NCBI GenBank assembly: GCA_900548975.1
Contig: URMS01000007.1
Location: 62,001-126,000, forward strand
From: an uncultured Porphyromonadaceae bacterium
Lineage (GTDB): Bacteria > Bacteroidota > Bacteroidia > Bacteroidales > Muribaculaceae
Reading direction: 5' to 3'
Length of the DNA stretch: 64,000 nt
Below are positions 1 through 8,498 of this stretch, one piece after another (within the stretch, counting starts at the first letter, position 1; each line of letters starts with the position of its first letter). The notes beneath the pieces were generated by a model. That model searched no databases, was not told the DNA's origin, and was given only the letters and a program-made list of their open reading frames with translations. The position numbers and the translations under genes are program-made.

Positions 1-311
1 GTGGCTATGGCTATGTCGATGTCGCTGTGGTTCTTGCCGTCGTGGGGACGCACCCATGCCTCGGTGGGCACTGCGCATACCACGATGTAGTAGGGAGCCG
101 TAGTCACCCATTCGCGCGGATAGGCGGCGGCGACGGCGGCACGGCCGGCAGCGTCGTCAGGCCCTATTACGGCGAAGCGCCAGGGCTGGCGGTTGCAGGC
201 GCTCGGAGCGAGGCGTGCGGCCTCGATGAGAGCGGATATCTGGTCTTCCGACGGCACACGGTCGGAAGCATATGATCGGCATGAGTAACGCTCGGAAAAA
301 ATGTCCAACAT
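1..311 (-). CDS. nitroreductase family protein (partial, N-terminus only)
   Basis: The first 103 codons of a flavin-dependent nitroreductase, running off the left edge of the window. The ATG complementary to 309-311 opens a frame reading MLDIFSERYSCRSYASDRVP, followed by the family-typical LIEAARLAPSACNRQPWRF stretch that binds FMN, then a YYIVVCAVP strand. Nitroreductases of this kind are cytoplasmic NAD(P)H-dependent FMN enzymes that reduce nitro groups, quinones or other acceptors; the physiological substrate cannot be told from the N-terminus. A word-repeat block lies immediately upstream of the start codon. I am confident of the family and not of the substrate. Confidence 0.85.
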   Translation of the reverse strand, partial: MLDIFSERYSCRSYASDRVPSEDQISALIEAARLAPSACNRQPWRFAVIGPDDAAGRAAVAAAYPREWVTTAPYYIVVCAVPTEAWVRPHDGKNHSDIDIAIA

Positions 312-312
312 T

Positions 313-430
313 TTTTTAATTATGAATTATGAATTAAGAATTATGAATTCTTGCGAAATTATGAATTATGGATTCAGTTTATTCCTAACCTCCTGATTCC
401 CTAATCTCCTAACCTCCTGATTTCCTAAAA
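313..430. repeat. composite intergenic word repeat (ATTATGAATT type joined to TCCTAA type)
   Basis: From 317 the sequence repeats AATTATGAATT-like words (three or more copies), then from about 382 switches to CCTAACCTCCTGATTCC-like words. The second part reads into the stop codon of the glycosyltransferase gene (TAG complementary to 425-427 lies inside the last word). The same two word types recur separately elsewhere in the window (19655-19708 and 61190-61268; 22060-22337 and 53293-53552). No coding potential is seen. Confidence 0.75.
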
Positions 431-1378
431 GGTTTCTTCGATTTCGTATTCGTTTCGTTTGGGAGAGTTGCGGACCACGAGTTCGCCCACGAAGCCGGCA
501 AGGAAGAGCTGGCTGCCAAGCAGCATCAGTACCAGGGCAAGGTAGAAATAGGGCGAGTCGGTGACAAGGATATAGGGCGCGCCGGTGTGCATGTGCCACA
601 GCTTCATGCCGCCGACCACCGCCACCGATATGAAACCGAGGAAGAACATCAGGCTGCCCAACAGGCCGAAGAGGTGCATCGGCTTTTTGCCGAATTTGCC
701 TGTGAACCACAGGGTGGCAAGATCGAGGTAGCCGTTGACAAAGCGGTCGAGGCCGAATTTTGTCTTGCCGTATTTGCGGGCGCGGTGCTGCACCACCTTT
801 TCGCCGATTTTGTGGAAGCCGGCGAGCTTGGCCAGGTAGGGTATATAGCGGTGCATGTCGCCGTAGACCTCGATGTGTTTCACCACGGCCTGACGGTAGG
901 CCTTGAGGCCGCAGTTGAAGTCGTGCAGATTGTGGATGCCGCTCACTTTTCGGGCGGTGGCGTTGAAGAGCTTGGTGGGTATGGTCTTCGACAGAGGGTC
1001 GTAGCGCTTCTTCTTGAAGCCCGACACCAGGTCGTAGCCATCCTCCTTTATCATGCGGTAGAGTTCGGGTATCTCGTCGGGCGAGTCCTGCAGGTCGGCG
1101 TCCATGGTTATCACCACATCGCCCCGGACCATTCCGAAGCCTGTGTTGAGGGCCGGGCTCTTGCCGTAGTTGCGGCGGAACGATGCGCCGCGCACATGCT
1201 CGTGGTCGGCCTCGCGCAGGCGTTTTATCACCTCCCACGAGTCGTCGGTCGAGCCGTCGTTCACAAATATTATTTCGTAGCTGAAACCGTTGGCGCTCAT
1301 CACGCGCTCTATCCACGCCGCCAGCTCGGGCAGCGATTCGGCTTCGTTGTAGAGAGGTATTACTACCGATATATCCAT
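425..1378 (-). CDS. GT2 family glycosyltransferase, dolichol/undecaprenyl-phosphate sugar transferase type
   Basis: A 317-residue membrane-anchored family 2 glycosyltransferase. It starts with the nucleotide-sugar-binding strand ISVVIPLYNEAESL (residues 3-16), has FVNDGSTDDS (38-47) and the metal-binding MDADLQD (92-98), and ends with two hydrophobic segments at roughly 230-260 and 275-300, the layout of DPM1/GtrB-like enzymes that move a sugar from a nucleotide donor to a polyprenyl phosphate at the inner membrane. The open frame extends further upstream, but the ATG at 1378 begins exactly at the conserved MDISVVIPLYNE start and lies 2 bases after the stop of the DUF4199 gene, so that start is preferred. 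It is probably cotranscribed with the DUF4199 gene. The donor sugar is unknown. Confidence 0.9.
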   Translation of the reverse strand: MDISVVIPLYNEAESLPELAAWIERVMSANGFSYEIIFVNDGSTDDSWEVIKRLREADHEHVRGASFRRNYGKSPALNTGFGMVRGDVVITMDADLQDSPDEIPELYRMIKEDGYDLVSGFKKKRYDPLSKTIPTKLFNATARKVSGIHNLHDFNCGLKAYRQAVVKHIEVYGDMHRYIPYLAKLAGFHKIGEKVVQHRARKYGKTKFGLDRFVNGYLDLATLWFTGKFGKKPMHLFGLLGSLMFFLGFISVAVVGGMKLWHMHTGAPYILVTDSPYFYLALVLMLLGSQLFLAGFVGELVVRNSPKRNEYEIEETF

Positions 1379-1380
1379 GG

Positions 1381-1959
1381 TTACTGCGGTGTTTGTGAGC
1401 CGTTGCCGCGGTGTGTCCGCGAGCGGTGGCGCACAGTCAGTATTATAGCGTCGGCGAGGCCTATTACGGCGCCGCACAGTATGTTGAAGACTATCAGATT
1501 GGCGGCTATGTCGGCTGCTGTGGGGACGCCGAGGGTGCTGCGGACTGTTTCGATCTGCGTGGCCAGAGCCTCGCCCTGCGGCGAGCCCAGCGCACGGAAC
1601 GTATCGACGGCTATCTGCATCTGCGAGGCCATGAACCCGGGAGCCACAAAGCGCAGCAGCACGTACACGGCGGCCGCCTGCAGCAGCGAGCCCAGCAGGA
1701 ACGACATCAGCCCCTGCGCCCACAGCTCGGCAAGCGACAGCGTGTAGCCCGCTTCGCGGTAGTGGGCGTGCATGAGCCGGTAGAGAAAGAAGGGCAGATA
1801 GATGCTGCCGGCCCATACCAGCAGGGTGGCCAGGCCGAAGCTCGAGCCCAGGCCCGTGAAGATGGCCAGAAGTATGAGGTACAGGCCGAGGATGGCGCCG
1901 TTTTCGGCCGCCACGGTGATGATGGCCCTCGGAGGCCGTGTATGCTGCATGCTGTTCAT
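1381..1959 (-). CDS. DUF4199 domain-containing membrane protein
   Basis: A 192-residue protein with four hydrophobic segments (about 22-42, 44-60, 82-105 and 155-180), arranged as in the DUF4199 family that is common in Bacteroidetes next to dolichol-phosphate-type GT2 genes, as here. No catalytic motif is visible. The start ATG (complementary to 1957-1959) is preceded by a good promoter at 1979-2009, and the gene is followed after 2 bases by the glycosyltransferase, so the two form one unit. Conserved pairing suggests a role in envelope glycan or lipid handling, but this is only inferred from the neighbour. Confidence 0.85.
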   Translation of the reverse strand: MNSMQHTRPPRAIITVAAENGAILGLYLILLAIFTGLGSSFGLATLLVWAGSIYLPFFLYRLMHAHYREAGYTLSLAELWAQGLMSFLLGSLLQAAAVYVLLRFVAPGFMASQMQIAVDTFRALGSPQGEALATQIETVRSTLGVPTAADIAANLIVFNILCGAVIGLADAIILTVRHRSRTHRGNGSQTPQ

Positions 1960-1978
1960 CGAATTCTTCTTTGACCTA

Positions 1979-2009
1979 CAAAGTTACAAAAAAAACATAT
2001 AGCAGCAAA
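1979..2009 (-). promoter_or_regulatory. Bacteroidetes-type promoter for DUF4199-GT2 unit
   Basis: On the minus strand a TAACTTTG -7 box (complement of 1979-1986) is preceded, after 19 bases, by TTTG (complement of 2006-2009). Both boxes and the spacing fit the Bacteroidetes housekeeping sigma consensus. The predicted start of transcription is about 15 bases ahead of the ATG. Confidence 0.7.
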
Positions 2010-2152
2010 TCTGCTGTCGGCCGACGCCGTTTTCGGCCGCCGCACGGCCCTGTGGGCGCGGTGCGGCGCAGCCCGGCGGGAAAGTGTCTCTTTTTCAGAA
2101 TGGCGTGCTAAAAAAACGTGTCGCGAAACAAGGCTGTTACGTCTTTTTTGCA

Positions 2153-2160
2153 TAATTTTG
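2153..2160 (+). promoter_or_regulatory. putative -7 box for secreted protein gene
   Basis: TAATTTTG matches TAnnTTTG and lies 35 bases before the ATG at 2195. No convincing -33 TTTG was found, so this rests on the -7 box and position alone. Confidence 0.4.
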
Positions 2161-2194
2161 CGCCATATTATCACATCTTTGCATTTAGTTTATT

Positions 2195-5100
2195 ATGAAG
2201 CGATTGTTGAGACAAATTATCGGAGTAGCGCTCACGGTTGTCATGGCCGTCTTCGCTGCCGCCGACCTCGCGGCGGCCACCCCTTCGACCAAGGGCATCA
2301 AGGCCGCCGCAGGGCATCAGTATCTGCGCAGGAATCATTCGGAAATTTCTCGGAACGGGATGCTGCGGCATAGCGTGGGCCGTAGTCGGGCCAAAAGTCT
2401 GAAGGCCGTTGCGGCACAGACTTCCGACATCGATATCCCGGTGCTGTACGGCAATGTGATCGACAGCTGGGAACTCGAATCGACCGGCCTGTACCGTCTG
2501 CCCGCGTCGGCCGACGGCGCGTTCGAACCTGTAGCGCTCGATATTCCGGGCGAGGAACCGGGCGTGGAAGTGAACGGCATCTACTATTCCACGTGCTATG
2601 ATTATTCGGAAGACGCCACTTCGGTCATAGGCTACGACGTATATACCGGCGAGGAAGTGTACTCCGCCGACGGCACCTACGACAATGTCCCCATTTCGAT
2701 GTGCTACGACGCTACCGACGGCAAAATATACGGTATTTTCCACAAGACCGACGAGGACGGCGGCGGCATCCAGTTCGGCACTATCGATTATTCGGGCAGT
2801 GTGCCCGTCACCACCCATATAGCCGATCTCGACGAAGACGAGCAGTATTGCGGTATGGCAGTTAGCTCGCAGGGCAAACTCTACGCTCTCCTTGCTGTGC
2901 TCGACAATACGTGGCAGGTGTGCGACACCCGCCTTGTCACCGTCAGCAAGACAAACGGCGAAATGGCCGACGTCGGCATGGTGGGATACTACACACAGTA
3001 CCAGACCGACGCGTGTATCGATCCGGTTTCCGACCGCATGTTTTTCACCACATGCAATTGGGACGGCAGCGCGCTCATAGAGATAGACCTCGCCACCGGC
3101 CGGGGCAGCGAGCTTTTCACATTCCCGGGCGAGGAGCAGATCGTCGGTCTGTTCTGCCCGGCGGCGCAGGTGGCCGGAGGTGCGCCAGGAGCCGCTACCG
3201 GTCTTGCGCTCGATTTCCCCATGGGCGCACTCTCGGGAACGGTGTCCTTCACCTGCCCCTCCACACTTAACGACGGCACCCCGGCCTCGGGCCCGGTTGA
3301 GTGCCGCATACTCCTTGACAATAAGGTGGCCGAGACATTCCAGACCGCTTACGGCGATGCCGTGCGCCGCACTCTTGCAGTGGATGAGGCCGGTATCCAC
3401 GATGTGGCCGTCGTACTGGTCAACAGCGAAGGCGAAGGCCCGGTGACACGCATCAGGACATTCTTCGGCGAGGATGTGCCGGCTCTTCCATCGGAAGTGA
3501 CTGCCTCCTATGCCGACGGCCGCATGACCATAGCATGGGAGACGGTAAGCGCGGGCCTCAACGGCGGATATATCGACGCATCGGCTGTGCGCTATACCCT
3601 TGTGCGCACTCTGCCCGACGAGGCCACTGTTGCAGAGTCGACCACACAGACCGTCTGCACCGTCGACATGCCCGAACCCGAAGCCAGCACACAGTTCTCG
3701 TACACGCTGTCGGTTTACTACGGCGATGTTCTGGTCGGTTCGGTTGTTTCCAACACTGTGGTCCTTGGCTCGCTCATGCCGCCGTATATGCAGGATTTCT
3801 CCGGTGAGAATCCGCTTGAAGATTTCACTATCCTCAATGAAAATGACGATAATTCCACCTGGAAGCTCTTCGGCGACTGCATGCGCATAGACTATACATC
3901 TCTTCCCATGGACGACTGGCTGATTCTGCCGGGCCTTAAGCTTACGGCCGGCCGCACATATAAAGTCGCATTCCGCGCATGGGCTCAGAGCCTTGGCACA
4001 CCCGAACGCATCGAAGTACGCTACGGCGCAGCGCCCGAGGCATCGGCTATGGCCGGTACTGTCGTTGCTCCCGTGACCATAGCGGTGCTCAGCGAGGATG
4101 CCGGAATTCTGTCGGGCACTCTGACGCCGGAAACCACAGGCATGTACTACATAGGCTTCCATGCGATATCCGACGCCGATACTTACTATCTCTACCTCGA
4201 TGATGTGGCTGTGACTCCCGAAGCCGAGACCGCAGCGCCTAAGTCGCCGTCCGATTTCACGGCGGTAGCCGATCCTCTGGGGCATCTTTCGGTCAAAATT
4301 TCCATGAAGGCACCGGCCGAGGACAATGCCGGACAGCCGCTTGCCGCTCTTAAATCGGTAGTCGTGACATGCGACAAGGCCGTGGTCCATACCTTCGAGG
4401 CTCCCGCGCCGGGCGAAGAGCTGTCGTTCGTGCACACTCCCGCTGCACCGGGCACATATACCTATGCGGCTGTTGCCGTCACCGATGGCGCCGAGAGCGA
4501 GCCTGCGGAAGCTACTGTGTTCTGCGGTACAAGTCTGCCCTCCGATGTTACCGGTGTCAAGGTAAGAGAAAACGGCCATACCGGCGAGGTGACACTCGAG
4601 TGGGACGCCGTGACCACCGATGTTACCGGCCGCGAGATTGATCCCGAGCTCGTACGCTACAACATCTACACCGTCAAAGGCACCGAGCTTACGGCCTTAC
4701 GCCAGAATGTGGCCGGTACGCAGCTCACGCATCAGGCCGTCGAAGGCGACGGACAGGACTTCGTGCGATTTGCCGTATACGGCGTCACTGCCGCCGGCAT
4801 GGGCAACGGCATGAATTCCGATATGATACCCGTGGGCAAACCCTACACATCGTTCTCTGAAACCTTCGCCGACCGCAATATGAACCATATTTTCGGCGTC
4901 AATGCCATCAACGACGGCTCCATGGGCCTCTACGAAGATAATTATCTCGACAATCTCAACTCCTGCACCGGCGATAACGGTTTCCTCGTAATCTACGGTC
5001 AGATACCCGGTCAGGGCGTAGAGCTGTCTTCAGGCAAAATATCGATCGACGGTCTCGTAGAGCCACGGCTCACCATGTGGGTATATAAATTCGACGATTC

Positions 5101-5539
5101 CGACGAAAATACTCTCAAAATCGAGGTCCGCAAGCCGGGCACAGCCTTTACCACCGCTCTCGACCTGACCGCCGGTAAACAGGCTGCCGCCGGTTGGAAT
5201 CAGGTAGTGGTTCCTCTGTCCGGTTTCGAGAGCGATGCCGTGCAGTTCCGCCTTACCGGTATCATAAAGAACTATGGTTCGATTGCACTCGACGATATCG
5301 AAGTATCGTCGGCCAGCTCATCGGTTGCCTCTGTCGCCGGGCTGCAGACGCCCGAGATTTGCGGAGGTGTCGGGACTATCGACATCGCCGGTGCCGACGG
5401 TCTGCCGGTGTCCGTCTTCGCGGTCGACGGCAGGGCTATATTCTCGGGCACTGCCGCCTCGCAGCTTTCGGTAAGCGTGGCTCCCGGTGTCTATATGGTC
5501 ACCGCCGGAAGCACCACAGCCAAAGTATACGTCCGCTAA
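2195..5539 (+). CDS. large secreted multidomain protein (choice-of-anchor J / FN3) with type IX-like C-terminal sorting domain
   Basis: An 1114-residue exported protein. Residues 1-28 form a signal peptide (MKRLLRQIIGVALTVVMAVF, ending near DLAAATP). Roughly 75-330 looks like a beta-propeller (repeated DATDGKIYGIF, SSQGKLYALL, DPVSDRMFFTT strands). Fibronectin-III-like segments follow at about 430-520 and 690-880, two jelly-roll modules of the choice-of-anchor J type at about 540-680 and 880-1050 (DDWLILPGLKL; LYLDDVAVTP), and a C-terminal domain reading VFAVDGRAIFSG...APGVYMVTAG..TAKVYV. The last module resembles type A CTDs cleaved by the type IX secretion system; PorX, a regulator of that system, is encoded at 28464. 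Cell-surface or released location is inferred. The ligand is unknown. Confidence 0.8.
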   Translation: MKRLLRQIIGVALTVVMAVFAAADLAAATPSTKGIKAAAGHQYLRRNHSEISRNGMLRHSVGRSRAKSLKAVAAQTSDIDIPVLYGNVIDSWELESTGLYRLPASADGAFEPVALDIPGEEPGVEVNGIYYSTCYDYSEDATSVIGYDVYTGEEVYSADGTYDNVPISMCYDATDGKIYGIFHKTDEDGGGIQFGTIDYSGSVPVTTHIADLDEDEQYCGMAVSSQGKLYALLAVLDNTWQVCDTRLVTVSKTNGEMADVGMVGYYTQYQTDACIDPVSDRMFFTTCNWDGSALIEIDLATGRGSELFTFPGEEQIVGLFCPAAQVAGGAPGAATGLALDFPMGALSGTVSFTCPSTLNDGTPASGPVECRILLDNKVAETFQTAYGDAVRRTLAVDEAGIHDVAVVLVNSEGEGPVTRIRTFFGEDVPALPSEVTASYADGRMTIAWETVSAGLNGGYIDASAVRYTLVRTLPDEATVAESTTQTVCTVDMPEPEASTQFSYTLSVYYGDVLVGSVVSNTVVLGSLMPPYMQDFSGENPLEDFTILNENDDNSTWKLFGDCMRIDYTSLPMDDWLILPGLKLTAGRTYKVAFRAWAQSLGTPERIEVRYGAAPEASAMAGTVVAPVTIAVLSEDAGILSGTLTPETTGMYYIGFHAISDADTYYLYLDDVAVTPEAETAAPKSPSDFTAVADPLGHLSVKISMKAPAEDNAGQPLAALKSVVVTCDKAVVHTFEAPAPGEELSFVHTPAAPGTYTYAAVAVTDGAESEPAEATVFCGTSLPSDVTGVKVRENGHTGEVTLEWDAVTTDVTGREIDPELVRYNIYTVKGTELTALRQNVAGTQLTHQAVEGDGQDFVRFAVYGVTAAGMGNGMNSDMIPVGKPYTSFSETFADRNMNHIFGVNAINDGSMGLYEDNYLDNLNSCTGDNGFLVIYGQIPGQGVELSSGKISIDGLVEPRLTMWVYKFDDSDENTLKIEVRKPGTAFTTALDLTAGKQAAAGWNQVVVPLSGFESDAVQFRLTGIIKNYGSIALDDIEVSSASSSVASVAGLQTPEICGGVGTIDIAGADGLPVSVFAVDGRAIFSGTAASQLSVSVAPGVYMVTAGSTTAKVYVR

Positions 5540-5560
5540 ACAGTTAGCTACTCTATAATA

Positions 5561-5612
5561 GCGGGGTCGCTGCCGATTCCCACGAATCCACAGCGGCCCC
5601 GCTCTATTTTTC
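5561..5612 (+). terminator. intrinsic terminator after the secreted protein gene
   Basis: GCGGGGTCGCTG (5561-5572) pairs with CAGCGGCCCCGC (5591-5602) over 12 positions with one U-G pair, followed by CTATTTTTC. It lies 22 bases after the stop codon. Confidence 0.8.
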
Positions 5613-5650
5613 TATGAGTCATGCGATATATTCCGCTTGACAGCGAATAC

Positions 5651-6928
5651 CTATAATGGGTTGAGCATAAATTTCCATATAGGGATTATTTCTATTTCCA
5701 CCCCGTCTTTTTGAATCACGTCCTCGTCGCTATAGGTGACTATTATATTTCTGCGACATGCCAGGCGCGATTGTACCTTTATCAGTGCCTTGGTTTCCCG
5801 CTCAAAAGTCCCTTCGGCATCATTCATAGTATAACATACCTGTATGGCAGTTTCAATTTGTGGAATATAGAAATCCACCTCTACGCCATGATTGTAGAAA
5901 TATACAGCCTCCTCCTTTGTGCCGTAGGTCGAGAGCAGTTTCAATGCCACAAGGTTCTCAAGCAAAGATGAGCGGATGTCAAGCGCCAGCAAAGAAATTA
6001 TACCGTTGTCGATAAAATAGTATTTTGGATTCGAGACTTTATCCACGAGATTGTCGGCGATATTTGTCACAGGTAAAATCAGATATGCGTCAGTGGCATA
6101 GGAAAGGTAATTTATGACTGTGTTTTTACCGATTTTCGTACCTGTGGAGGCGACAATGTTTGCAGCTCGGGTAAACGACAGCGGCTGTTTGATACTTTCT
6201 GCCAGTTTACGGATAAGAACCCTCAGCGCAAAAATATTTTCAATCTTGTTGCGGGCTGCTATATCGCCAAGGAATATTTTTTGATACAGGCTTATGAGAT
6301 AGTCGCGCTTTACAGGAAGAGTGGCGCATTCCGGGAATCCTCCGAATTCGAAATACTCCTCAAAAAATTTCATAAGTTTTCCGCGTGAAGCTGTTGTCGC
6401 TGTCAGCAATTCATTAGTCGGATCCAGGCTGTTTATCGCAAGATACTCGTTAAACTGCATCGGGAATACTTCGCGAGTCATGTATCTGCCTCCGAGAATG
6501 GCACTCACATCCTTGGAGAGCATCTTGGCATTGCTTCCCGTAATGAATACTGTAAATTTGTTGTCGGCTATCCGTCGTGCAAAATGTTCCCAGCCATCGA
6601 CATTCTGGATTTCATCAAGAAACAGCATCGGACGTTTGTCGCTCAATCCGGCATGAACTTCCAGAATCATGTTCAGGTCAGCCGGTTCCATACCGGCCAG
6701 ACGCTCGTCTTCAAAATTCAGATATATGATTTCATCCCATGTGTGCCCTTCGGCGATAAGCTCCTGTATTTTGCCGTAAAGCAGATAGGATTTACCGGCG
6801 CGGCGTGCGCCAACCAACACTTGACGGTCAAAACCATCAAGCGATATGTTTCGTTTGGTAACATCGTGGCGCATAACCTCTTCGCGGTTTTCGAGCATTA
6901 CTTCCCGCAGTACTTCTGGCTTTATCAT
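5651..6928 (-). CDS. AAA ATPase with DUF4143 C-terminal domain
   Basis: A 425-residue P-loop ATPase of the archaeal/bacterial AAA_14 plus DUF4143 type. Walker A is GARRAGKS (residues 40-47) and Walker B is PMLFLDEIQ (100-108); sensor-like TGSNAKML follows, and the C-terminal half ends in the nuclease-like VDFYIPQIETAIQVCY stretch of DUF4143. The family is widespread, often accessory, and has no settled biochemical role; proposals include DNA or toxin-related functions. Codons and bases are clearly more AT-rich than in the neighbours, which suggests acquisition. It stands alone, with its promoter boxes inside two matching palindromes at 6937-6993. Confidence 0.88.
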   Translation of the reverse strand: MIKPEVLREVMLENREEVMRHDVTKRNISLDGFDRQVLVGARRAGKSYLLYGKIQELIAEGHTWDEIIYLNFEDERLAGMEPADLNMILEVHAGLSDKRPMLFLDEIQNVDGWEHFARRIADNKFTVFITGSNAKMLSKDVSAILGGRYMTREVFPMQFNEYLAINSLDPTNELLTATTASRGKLMKFFEEYFEFGGFPECATLPVKRDYLISLYQKIFLGDIAARNKIENIFALRVLIRKLAESIKQPLSFTRAANIVASTGTKIGKNTVINYLSYATDAYLILPVTNIADNLVDKVSNPKYYFIDNGIISLLALDIRSSLLENLVALKLLSTYGTKEEAVYFYNHGVEVDFYIPQIETAIQVCYTMNDAEGTFERETKALIKVQSRLACRRNIIVTYSDEDVIQKDGVEIEIIPIWKFMLNPL

Positions 6929-6936
6929 ATTCCCTA

Positions 6937-6993
6937 TTGTCTTGTGTACGGGACAAAAATAGGCATTTTTTGTCTTGTGTGCAAGACAAAAAA
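6937..6993 (-). promoter_or_regulatory. promoter with two embedded palindromic operators
   Basis: A 12-bp perfect inverted repeat (TTTTTTGTCTTG at 6966-6977, CAAGACAAAAAA at 6982-6993, 4-base loop) and a second, imperfect one (TTGTCTTG 6937-6944, CGGGACAA 6949-6956) are spaced 33 bp apart, about three helical turns. On the minus strand the -7 box TATTTTTG (complement of 6954-6961) overlaps the second palindrome, and a TTG 20 bp upstream falls in the first. A repressor bound to both would block the promoter. Confidence 0.6.
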
Positions 6994-7110
6994 TGGGGTT
7001 GGGGCCATATTTGTTAACTTATGTATTGCTTTGGCTCGGTTGCTGCGGGGCCGAGAACCGGCAGGGGTGCTTTTTTGTTGTATATAGGTGAAAAATAACT
7101 CGAAAACACT

Positions 7111-7118
7111 TATCTTTG
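7111..7118 (+). promoter_or_regulatory. putative -7 box for FKBP gene cluster
   Basis: TATCTTTG fits TAnnTTTG and lies 28 bases before the first FKBP ATG (7146). The -33 element is not clear. Confidence 0.5.
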
Positions 7119-7145
7119 CAACGATAAAAAAAATTAAGTAAAAAA

Positions 7146-7772
7146 ATGGACAATAAAGAATTCGACCGCCTCAGCTATGCTCTCGGGCTCAGCATGGGGC
7201 ATAATTTCCGTGCAATGGGCATGGAAAAGCTCAGCATACAGGATTTCGCCGACGGTGTAGCATCTGTATTCTACGGCGAAGCCCCCAAAATGACTATCGA
7301 CGAGGCCAAGGCCGAAGTACAGACATATTTTGCCGAAGTGCAGAAGAAACAGCAGGAGCAGGCTATGGCCATGGCCGCCCTCAACGCCAAGAGCGGCAAG
7401 GAATTCCTTGAGGCCAACGGCAAGCGTGCCGAGGTGAACACCCTTCCTTCGGGCCTGCAGTACGAGGTTATCGAGCAGGGCAACGGTCCCAAGCCCGGTC
7501 CCGGCGATCAGGTGACCGTACACTATACCGGCAAGCTTATCGACGGAACTGTGTTCGACTCGAGCGAGGACCGCGGCGAGCCCGCCACATTTGGTGTAAC
7601 TCAGGTAATTCCGGGCTGGGTAGAGGCTCTTCAGCTGATGAATGCCGGTTCGAAATGGCGTCTGTTCATACCCTCCGACCTTGCTTACGGCCCCAACGGT
7701 GCCGGCGGCGTGATCGGTCCGAACCAGACCCTTATTTTCGACGTAAACCTTATCGAAGTAGTAGGCAAATAA
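7146..7772 (+). CDS. FKBP-type peptidyl-prolyl cis-trans isomerase (FkpA/Mip-like, cytoplasmic)
   Basis: A 208-residue FKBP with an N-terminal helical dimerisation region (about 1-110, starting MDNKEFDRLSYALGLSMG) and a C-terminal isomerase domain (about 118-208). The pocket residues are present: VHYTGKL, TVFDSS, QVIPGW with the pocket tryptophan, LAYGPNG, and IFDVNLIEV. There is no signal peptide, so it should act on proline bonds of cytoplasmic proteins or, less likely, be exported by an unknown route. It is the first of three FKBP genes; its TAA overlaps the ATG of the next by one base. Confidence 0.92.
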   Translation: MDNKEFDRLSYALGLSMGHNFRAMGMEKLSIQDFADGVASVFYGEAPKMTIDEAKAEVQTYFAEVQKKQQEQAMAMAALNAKSGKEFLEANGKRAEVNTLPSGLQYEVIEQGNGPKPGPGDQVTVHYTGKLIDGTVFDSSEDRGEPATFGVTQVIPGWVEALQLMNAGSKWRLFIPSDLAYGPNGAGGVIGPNQTLIFDVNLIEVVGK

Positions 7773-8440
7773 TGCGTGGCATAGCAGCGATGATACTTGC
7801 GGTCGCCGCCTCGGTTCTCCCTGCGGGAGCCGCGACGGCGCCTGCCGATTCCACACAGCGTGCCGTGGCATCCTTCATATCGTCGAACTTCAAGCTCGCC
7901 ATGCAGCAGGCGCTTTCCGACCTCGGTTCGCAGGGCCTGGCTCTCGACAGCGCCGCTGTGCTTGCCATGGTTAAGGCCGATCTCGACACCCCCTACGACC
8001 GCGACGCGCACACGGCCGCCTACGAGGCTGTGATGCTTGCCGTGGCCGATGCCCGCAAGGCCGTCAACGACCGCTTCATGGCCGAGGCGGCCGCCCGTCC
8101 CGGCGCTGCGGTGCAGCCCTCGGGCCTCGTGTTCGAGACTATGACACCGGGCAACGGCCCGCATCCGACGCCCGAATCGGTAGTGTTGCTCCGCTACCGC
8201 GGAGTGCTGCCCGACGGCACCGTGTTCGACGAAATTACCCCCGAGGAAGACCCCATGGAGACAGTGGCCTCGCGGCTTGTGCCGGGCATGACCGAAGGAC
8301 TGTGCCTGATGCAGGCCGGCGGTAACTATATCCTCACCATACCGGCCGCGCTGGCATACGGCGCGCAGGGCGCCGGCGGCGTCATACCGCCCGACACGCC
8401 TCTGCGCTTCGATGTAGAACTCGTGGACATAAAGAACTGA
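7772..8440 (+). CDS. FKBP-type peptidyl-prolyl cis-trans isomerase (exported)
   Basis: A 222-residue FKBP whose start is fixed by the TAATG overlap with the preceding gene. Residues 1-21 (MRGIAAMILAVAASVLPAGA) are a cleavable signal peptide, so it should fold periplasmic proteins. The isomerase domain covers about 132-222 with LRYRGVL, TVFDEI, LVPGM, LAYGAQGAGG and RFDVELVDI. The pocket tryptophan found in the first paralogue (VIPGW) is replaced by methionine (LVPGM), so activity may be reduced or its specificity altered. It is translationally coupled to the upstream FKBP. Confidence 0.9.
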   Translation: MRGIAAMILAVAASVLPAGAATAPADSTQRAVASFISSNFKLAMQQALSDLGSQGLALDSAAVLAMVKADLDTPYDRDAHTAAYEAVMLAVADARKAVNDRFMAEAAARPGAAVQPSGLVFETMTPGNGPHPTPESVVLLRYRGVLPDGTVFDEITPEEDPMETVASRLVPGMTEGLCLMQAGGNYILTIPAALAYGAQGAGGVIPPDTPLRFDVELVDIKN

Positions 8441-8498
8441 CCCGTTTCTGCGCTTCGGGGTACAGCTTGTAGAAATCAATTAAACATCCTCTATAGAT

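Noticed and set aside
1956..2194. Small open frames in the GC-rich gap upstream of 2195
   Set aside because: Translations are Arg/Ala-rich without similarity to anything I know, and the region holds the promoters of the flanking divergent genes.
2171..4579. 802-codon open frame antisense to the large secreted protein
   Set aside because: Same GC-rich shadow effect; no domain, and it opposes a gene with a signal peptide, promoter and terminator.
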